From contig LT629697.1 in assembly GCA_900100325.1 (NCBI GenBank), positions 3,097,423 through 3,161,422 of the forward strand: a DNA stretch of 64,000 nucleotides, in the 5' to 3' direction. Source of the stretch: Frankineae bacterium MT45 (lineage in GTDB: Bacteria; Actinomycetota; Actinomycetes; Mycobacteriales; Jatrophihabitantaceae). Below the pieces are notes generated by a model that ran no database searches, was not told the DNA's origin, and saw only the letters and a list, made by a program, of their open reading frames with translations. A program made the position numbers and the translations under genes. Shown in pieces: positions 59,354-64,000 of this stretch. Position 1 is the first letter of the stretch; each line of letters begins with the position of its first letter.

Positions 59354-59698
59354 TCAGCTCGCCGGGATCCCGTCCCAGCGGCATTCGCGCAGCAGCACCC
59401 GGTCAGCGCGGAACGGAACGCCTTCCAGTAGCAGCAGCGCCCGCTGGCGGAGGAAGAGATGCGGCGCACAGCGACCATCGGCCCGCAGCACGCGGTGCCA
59501 GGGCAGCGGCTGCCCATCCACCTCGTCACCGGATTCGGCCAGCACCCGGCCGACCTGTCGCGGAGCATTCGAACCGACATACTCCGCGACGTCGCCGTAG
59601 GTCATCACCCGTCCACGAGGAATGCTCCGGACGCAGGCCAGAATCAGCTCCTCGATATTCGGCTCAGACTCCACCGCGCTAGTCAGAGAATCAGACAC
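59354..59698 (-). CDS. Alkyltransferase-like protein (ATL)
   Basis: 114 residues. MGMT C-terminal domain with PRGRVMTYGDVAEYVG, then LPWHRV at about 65-70: the catalytic PCHRV Cys is replaced by Trp67, the defining feature of ATLs. Such proteins bind O6-alkylguanine, flip it out and recruit nucleotide-excision repair without removing the alkyl group. Corresponds to Rv3204. Lies between adnA and moeZ, all on the minus strand. Confidence 0.92.
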   Translation of the reverse strand: MSDSLTSAVESEPNIEELILACVRSIPRGRVMTYGDVAEYVGSNAPRQVGRVLAESGDEVDGQPLPWHRVLRADGRCAPHLFLRQRALLLLEGVPFRADRVLLRECRWDGIPAS

Positions 59699-59706
59699 TC
59701 AGCCGG

Positions 59707-60891
59707 TCAGTAGGACGGCAGGCTGGGGTCGACCTGGTTGACCCAACCGGTGACGCCACCCTGCACGTGCACGGCGTCCTTGAACCCGGCCGCCTTGACC
59801 GCAGCCAGCGTCTCCGCGGAACGCACCCCCGTCTTGCAGTACATGACGATCTGCTTGTCCTGGGGCAGCGAGGCCAGCGCGTCACCGCGCAGAATCTGAT
59901 CCTTCGGGATGAGCGTGGCGCCGGGGATGCTGACGATCTCCCACTCCGCGGGCTCCCGGACGTCGACCAAATATACCGGCTTCTCCGAGTCGAGCAGCTC
60001 CTTGAGCTCCTTCGGTGTGATCGTCGAGCCGACCGCGGCCGCCTGGGCCTCCTCGGAGACGACACCGCAGAACGACTCGTAGTCGATGAGCTCGGTGATC
60101 GGCGGGGTGTTCGGATCCTTGCGGATCTTGATCTCGTTCCACTCCATGGCCAGTGCGTCGAAGACGAGGAGGCGGCCGAGGAGTGACTCACCGATGCCGG
60201 TGATCAGCTTGATGGCCTCGTTGACCATCGCGGATCCGATGCAGGCGCAGAGCACGCCGAGGACGCCGCCCTCCGCGCAGGAGGGAACCATTCCCGGCGG
60301 CGGCGGGACCGGGTAGAGGTCGCGGTAGTTCGGGCCGTAGTCGTCCCAGAAGACGCTGACCTGCCCGTCGAAGCGGTAGATCGAGCCCCAGACGTAAGGC
60401 TTGTGCAGCAGCACGGCGGCGTCGTTGACCATGTAGCGGGTGGCGAAGTTGTCGGTGCCGTCGACGATCAGGTCGTACTGGGCGAAGATCTCGAGCACGT
60501 TGTCGTTGGTGAGGCGCTCGTTGTGCACGATCACGTTCACATGCGGGTTGATCTCCTTGACCGAGTCACGGGCCGACTCTGCCTTCGGGCGCCCGATGTC
60601 GCTCTGGCCGTGGATGATCTGGCGCTGAAGGTTCGACTCGTCGACGACGTCATCCTCGACGATGCCCAGCGTGCCCACCCCGGCTGCGGCCAGGTACAGC
60701 AGGGCCGGCGAACCGAGGCCACCGGCGCCGACGCAGAGCACCTTCGCGTTCTTGAGCCGCTTCTGCCCGGCCATCGCCACCTCGGGGATGATCAGATGGC
60801 GGCTGTAGCGGCGGACCTCGTCGATCGTCAACTCGGCGGCGGGCTCGACGAGCGGCGGCAAGGTAATTGGTAGTGACACCGGTGCTGGCAC
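59707..60891 (-). CDS. moeZ: MoeZ: adenylyltransferase/sulfurtransferase (ThiF plus rhodanese)
   Basis: 394 residues from GTG 60891 with AAGGGA six bases upstream; a TTG at 60924 would be too long (M. tuberculosis MoeZ is 392). The N-terminal ThiF/MoeB domain has VGAGGLGSPALLYLAAAG and a catalytic-site region YDLIVDGTDNFATRY. The zinc-binding cysteines of classical MoeB are reduced, as usual in MoeZR. The C-terminal rhodanese domain has the active-site loop CKTGVRSAE. It activates the C-terminal glycine of sulfur-carrier proteins for molybdopterin, thiamine, cysteine or siderophore synthesis. Corresponds to Rv3206c. Confidence 0.93.
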   Translation of the reverse strand: MPAPVSLPITLPPLVEPAAELTIDEVRRYSRHLIIPEVAMAGQKRLKNAKVLCVGAGGLGSPALLYLAAAGVGTLGIVEDDVVDESNLQRQIIHGQSDIGRPKAESARDSVKEINPHVNVIVHNERLTNDNVLEIFAQYDLIVDGTDNFATRYMVNDAAVLLHKPYVWGSIYRFDGQVSVFWDDYGPNYRDLYPVPPPPGMVPSCAEGGVLGVLCACIGSAMVNEAIKLITGIGESLLGRLLVFDALAMEWNEIKIRKDPNTPPITELIDYESFCGVVSEEAQAAAVGSTITPKELKELLDSEKPVYLVDVREPAEWEIVSIPGATLIPKDQILRGDALASLPQDKQIVMYCKTGVRSAETLAAVKAAGFKDAVHVQGGVTGWVNQVDPSLPSY

Positions 60892-61026
60892 TGGATTTCC
60901 CTTCGATGGAACTTCTGCGTTCAACGTCTTCTGGCGACGTGTCCGTCCAAGAGCGTAACGACCGCCCCCAGGTGGGCAATTCCCGAGGAGCGGGAGGTGC
61001 CGCTAATTGCGCCGCTAGTTGCGACG

Positions 61027-62319
61027 CTAATTGCCGGGGACCTGGATCGGGCTGTTCGCGGGGGTGTCGGCCGACTCGACGCCTGGAGCATCGGTGGCAC
61101 CGACGGGGTAGGGCCACGGATTGGACTGGCAGATCTGGCCGGTGATCGACTTCAGGCCGAGCGTCTGCTGCATCATCGCGGGCGCCAGGCCGTTGGAGAG
61201 GCAGACGTGGCTGTGCGAGTGCCCGAGGGCGTGACCGACCTCGTGGTTGATCATGTAGAGGTGGTACGTCGCCAGATCGCCGACGTAGGCCAGGTCGCCA
61301 CGCACCCAGCGGGCCACGTTCTCGACGACCCGCCGGCTGTTCGAGTCATAGCAGGAGGTCTCCACCGGGATGTCGTAGCCGCAGTATTTGCGGACGGTCA
61401 TCGACGAGGTCAGCGACACGTGGAAGTCGGCCTGGCTGGAGGTGGAGACACGCTGCAGCGAGACGTTGCCGGCAGCAATCCAGCTGTGCGGGTTGGCGAG
61501 CGTGGAGTCGACGGTCGCCGCGAACTTGGCCAGATCGACCCCCGTGACCCCACCCTCGACATCGACCGTGTACTTGAAGAGCTGACCATGACCGATCACC
61601 GGCGAGGTGCCCGGCAGCACGGTGAACTTGCCATTTCCAGTGGTCGTGTACGCCGCACCGGCTGGGAGGACGTCTGAGACCAGTGGCTCGTCGACCGCGC
61701 CCGCCCCCGGAGCGTCGACCTTGAGCTGGGAACTGGGCAGCGCCGCCGCCGGCGCCTGAGCCACCGGCGAGTGGCTGGGCGAGGAGGCCGACGTCGACGA
61801 CGCACGCCGAGGGATCTTGTCCGAACTGGCCAGGGCGACCACGGTGACGACGATGAGGATGGGGAGCGCGTAGGCGCGCCAGCCGTAGCGCTGAACGAAT
61901 CGTCTGGTGCGGCCGAGCATGGTCGGAGTCGAGTCCCCGCCGTCTTCGTAGGCGTCGTAGGAACGCTGGGTGGCCAGCAGGTCGTCCGCCGCCTCCGGCT
62001 CGGCCAGGGCGGGTGGCGGGGAGGCTGCAGCGTGCGCATCGGCGTCACTCGGGCGACGGGTGACCGGTCGGCGCGCTGCCACCGCGGGTGGGGCGTGACG
62101 GGCGGCACGGGGCGCCGGACGCTGGCTGGCGGAGTGACCGGCGACGTGGGCCGAGGGGGCGCTACGGCGGGCGGAGGACTGACGCACCCGGCGGTCGTAC
62201 TGCGCGTACTCGGCGTCCAGTTCGGTCGCGGAGCGCTGGGCAGCTTGAATGGACTCGATAGCGGCGCTACGACGGTCATCCACCGCGCTCGCACGACTCC
62301 CTTCGGCCTGCTCAGTCAC
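61027..62319 (-). CDS. DUF3152 membrane-anchored zinc metalloprotease
   Basis: 430 residues. A long Ala/Pro/Arg-rich cytoplasmic N-terminus (about 140 residues, low complexity), one membrane helix (YALPILIVVTVVALASS), then an extracellular DUF3152 domain. The metzincin-like zinc motif is NHEVGHALGHSHSHVC. Cys pairs (YCGYDIP, SCYDSN, HVCLS, QICQS) probably form disulfides. Matches Rv3207c. GTG start with GGACGGT upstream. Substrate unknown. Confidence 0.9.
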   Translation of the reverse strand: MTEQAEGSRASAVDDRRSAAIESIQAAQRSATELDAEYAQYDRRVRQSSARRSAPSAHVAGHSASQRPAPRAARHAPPAVAARRPVTRRPSDADAHAAASPPPALAEPEAADDLLATQRSYDAYEDGGDSTPTMLGRTRRFVQRYGWRAYALPILIVVTVVALASSDKIPRRASSTSASSPSHSPVAQAPAAALPSSQLKVDAPGAGAVDEPLVSDVLPAGAAYTTTGNGKFTVLPGTSPVIGHGQLFKYTVDVEGGVTGVDLAKFAATVDSTLANPHSWIAAGNVSLQRVSTSSQADFHVSLTSSMTVRKYCGYDIPVETSCYDSNSRRVVENVARWVRGDLAYVGDLATYHLYMINHEVGHALGHSHSHVCLSNGLAPAMMQQTLGLKSITGQICQSNPWPYPVGATDAPGVESADTPANSPIQVPGN

Positions 62320-62409
62320 ACCGTCCAGAGTGGCACATCATGCTGAGAACCGCTGAATCCACACGCCGCGACGATTACCACTGCGGATTCCCTCAAGTTC
62401 GGCGACCTG

Positions 62410-63477
62410 TTACCGGGCCGCCGGGGGGCTGGCGTGGCGCCCCGCACCGTGCTCACTCTGCGTATCAGCCTCACTACGCATCTGCAGAAACGCCCGCGCC
62501 GTGCTCTGCGGGTCCTCCATCTGAGCGACGTGGCCGACTCCGGTAAGGATCAACAATCGCGCATCCGGAATCGTGGTGGCCACCCGCGGAGCCAGTCCGA
62601 CATCTACCAGTTTGTCGCGATCCCCCCAGACGACCAGGGTCGGAACCGAGATCGTCGCCATCCGCCCCCAGGCGCTGCGGGTGCCCGTCACCAGGTAGTA
62701 GCCGACCATGCCGCGCAGCGAACTGAGCAGCGCGTCGGTCGCCCAGCTCATGCCACCGCGCTCCTGCACCTCCGCGATGGCTTCGTCGATTCGGTTCGGC
62801 GTGACCAGGCTCGGATTGCCATAGACCAGCTCCAGCGTCTGGCGGGCCCGCGTCCGCGGGCTGGTCCGGGCCAACTTGCGCAGCGCCAGGGTGCCGACAC
62901 CAGGCACCAGCAGCAGCGGAAGGGGGTTCACCCGCACCCGGCCCGGACGAAGATCCGGCACGGCCGGCGACACCAGCGTCAGTGTCCGCACCAGGTCGGG
63001 GCGGGCGGCCGCGACCAGGATCGAAATGAGCCCGCCCATCGAGTTGCCGAAGAGATGCACCGGGCCGCGGTTGGACTGCTCCAAGTACGCGATGACCAGA
63101 TTGGCGAAGGACTGGGTGGAGTAGTTGTCGTCCCGGGCCGGCCCCGAACGCCCGAATCCGGGGAGGTCGATCGACTCGATGTCGAGCCAGGGCGAGAGCT
63201 GCGCGGCCAGATCGGTCCAGTTCGTCGACGAGCCGCCGAGGCCGTGGACGAAGAGCGCGGGCTCAGCCTCGCCCGTCGCGCCAGCCGGGCGCGCGGAGAC
63301 GGGAGTGGTGCGGACGTAGAGCGCGGATCCGCCGAGCTGCAGCTTGCGGCCGGGCCAGGGCGCCTGGCTGGTATCCAAGGGCGGCAATTGCTCGTCGGAG
63401 AGTTGCGCGATGCGGACCGACCGCGGCTGCCCGGAACGGGTCCGCAGACTCGGCACCAGCCGCTGGGGGTTCACCAT
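62410..63477 (-). CDS. Alpha/beta hydrolase
   Basis: 355 residues. Oxyanion HGLGG near residue 80, nucleophile GNSMGG (Ser about 147), acid Asp in [11 protein letters not shown] and His in [11 protein letters not shown] complete the triad. No signal peptide. The fold fits the esterase/lyso-lipase or haloperoxidase-like group; substrate not assignable. It lies 9 bp after the Ku gene in the same direction. Confidence 0.88.
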   Translation of the reverse strand: MVNPQRLVPSLRTRSGQPRSVRIAQLSDEQLPPLDTSQAPWPGRKLQLGGSALYVRTTPVSARPAGATGEAEPALFVHGLGGSSTNWTDLAAQLSPWLDIESIDLPGFGRSGPARDDNYSTQSFANLVIAYLEQSNRGPVHLFGNSMGGLISILVAAARPDLVRTLTLVSPAVPDLRPGRVRVNPLPLLLVPGVGTLALRKLARTSPRTRARQTLELVYGNPSLVTPNRIDEAIAEVQERGGMSWATDALLSSLRGMVGYYLVTGTRSAWGRMATISVPTLVVWGDRDKLVDVGLAPRVATTIPDARLLILTGVGHVAQMEDPQSTARAFLQMRSEADTQSEHGAGRHASPPAAR

Positions 63478-63486
63478 GGCGAGAGA

Positions 63487-64000
63487 CTACGCGGTACGGC
63501 GGGCGCGAGTCGACTCGTTCTTGGCCGCGGTCTTCTTCGCCGCCGCCTTGGCCGGAGCCTTCGTGGCGGCGCTACTGGCCGTAGCTTTCGCCGGCGCTGT
63601 TTTCGCCGGCGCTGTCTTCTTGGCCGGCGCTTTCCTCGCAGCGGCCTTCTTGGCCGGAGCCGCCTTCGCTCCGGACGTCTTCATCGTTGCCTTCTCAGCC
63701 GTTGCCTTCTCAGCCGCTGCCTTCTTGGCCGGCGCCTTCTTGGCCGACCCATCACTCGTCGCCGACCCAGCCGCCGAACTTCCAGCCGATTCAGTGCCGG
63801 TCGCCTCGCCCCGCCCACGCTTCGCCGCGTCCACCGACGCCCGCAGTGCGGCCATCAGGTCGATGACGGTGCCGGACGATGGCTGCGCGTCGACGACCTC
63901 GACCACTTCGCGTCCCTCGACCTTGGCGTCGATCACCTGCTGCAGCGCGGCCCGGTATTCGTCGGTGTACTGCTCCGGATCGAAGTCCCCCGACATGCTC
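63487..64000 (-). CDS. ku: Ku protein, C-terminal part (5' end beyond window)
   Basis: The frame enters at the right edge and reads [19 protein letters not shown], a conserved segment at the end of the bacterial Ku core, then [12 protein letters not shown], which ends the conserved part. The last approximately 100 residues are Lys/Ala/Pro-rich repeats ([10 protein letters not shown]), like the histone-like DNA-binding tails of actinobacterial Ku. Ku binds double-strand break ends and recruits LigD in non-homologous end joining. Only about 170 codons are in the window; the ATG at 63996 is internal. Confidence 0.88.
   Translation of the reverse strand, partial: SMSGDFDPEQYTDEYRAALQQVIDAKVEGREVVEVVDAQPSSGTVIDLMAALRASVDAAKRGRGEATGTESAGSSAAGSATSDGSAKKAPAKKAAAEKATAEKATMKTSGAKAAPAKKAAARKAPAKKTAPAKTAPAKATASSAATKAPAKAAAKKTAAKNESTRARRTA

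Overview
The window is high-GC actinobacterial chromosome. The right half follows the Mycobacterium tuberculosis Rv3193c-Rv3207c block almost gene for gene: UPF0182 membrane protein, YlbL/PDZ protease, DUF2342 metalloprotease, ThiF-like protein, ABC1/UbiB kinase, WhiB7, UvrD2, mycoredoxin-1, NudC, AdnB, AdnA, alkyltransferase-like protein, MoeZ, DUF3152 protease, then an alpha/beta hydrolase and the C-terminus of Ku at the right edge. With a type F succinate dehydrogenase and a glucosyl-3-phosphoglycerate synthase, this suggests a Frankineae- or Mycobacteriales-related actinomycete. The genus cannot be read from the sequence.

Layout. 1-2.6 kb: a PapA-like condensation-domain acyltransferase followed by an MFS exporter, cut by the left edge. 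3.4-5.7 kb: secreted LIP-family lipase and GpgS. 5.8-9.6 kb: type F succinate dehydrogenase operon (small protein, SdhC, SdhA, SdhB). 9.6-12.3 kb: HAD hydrolase, acyl-CoA dehydrogenase and TetR regulator. 12.3-15 kb: membrane ferric-reductase-like flavoprotein, FMN-binding protein and ApbE, a predicted flavin-based electron-transfer set. 15-21.4 kb: transporters, VOC protein, mycothiol-type DinB protein, a divergent quinone oxidoreductase/TetR pair around a perfect palindrome, and a membrane protein. 21.6-26.2 kb: secreted GH15 enzyme, a secreted protein of unknown function and a hypothetical protein.

26.3-31.9 kb is the most unusual part: a compositionally distinct island next to an initiator tRNA-Met gene, bounded by two near-identical copies of the tRNA 3' end plus its terminator. 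All coding is on the minus strand. It starts with a 5'-truncated Rhs protein carrying a HINT domain and a C-terminal toxin tip, whose stop codon overlaps a small immunity-like gene. Six more short cassettes follow, each a headless toxin-tip remnant running into a small immunity-like gene. One tip is a recognisable colicin E3-type rRNase with its four catalytic positions present but an in-frame stop. One immunity gene (DUF6980-like) is present twice in a 370-bp duplication. This looks like an archive of displaced toxin/immunity modules.

32-64 kb is the conserved core: membrane protein and protease genes, a WhiB7 gene behind a leader that holds a hairpin terminator and a 122-codon ORF, DNA-repair helicases (UvrD2, AdnAB, Ku), redox and NAD enzymes (mycoredoxin, NudC), a catalytic/non-catalytic M16 peptidase pair, an M20 peptidase, and MoeZ sulfur transfer.
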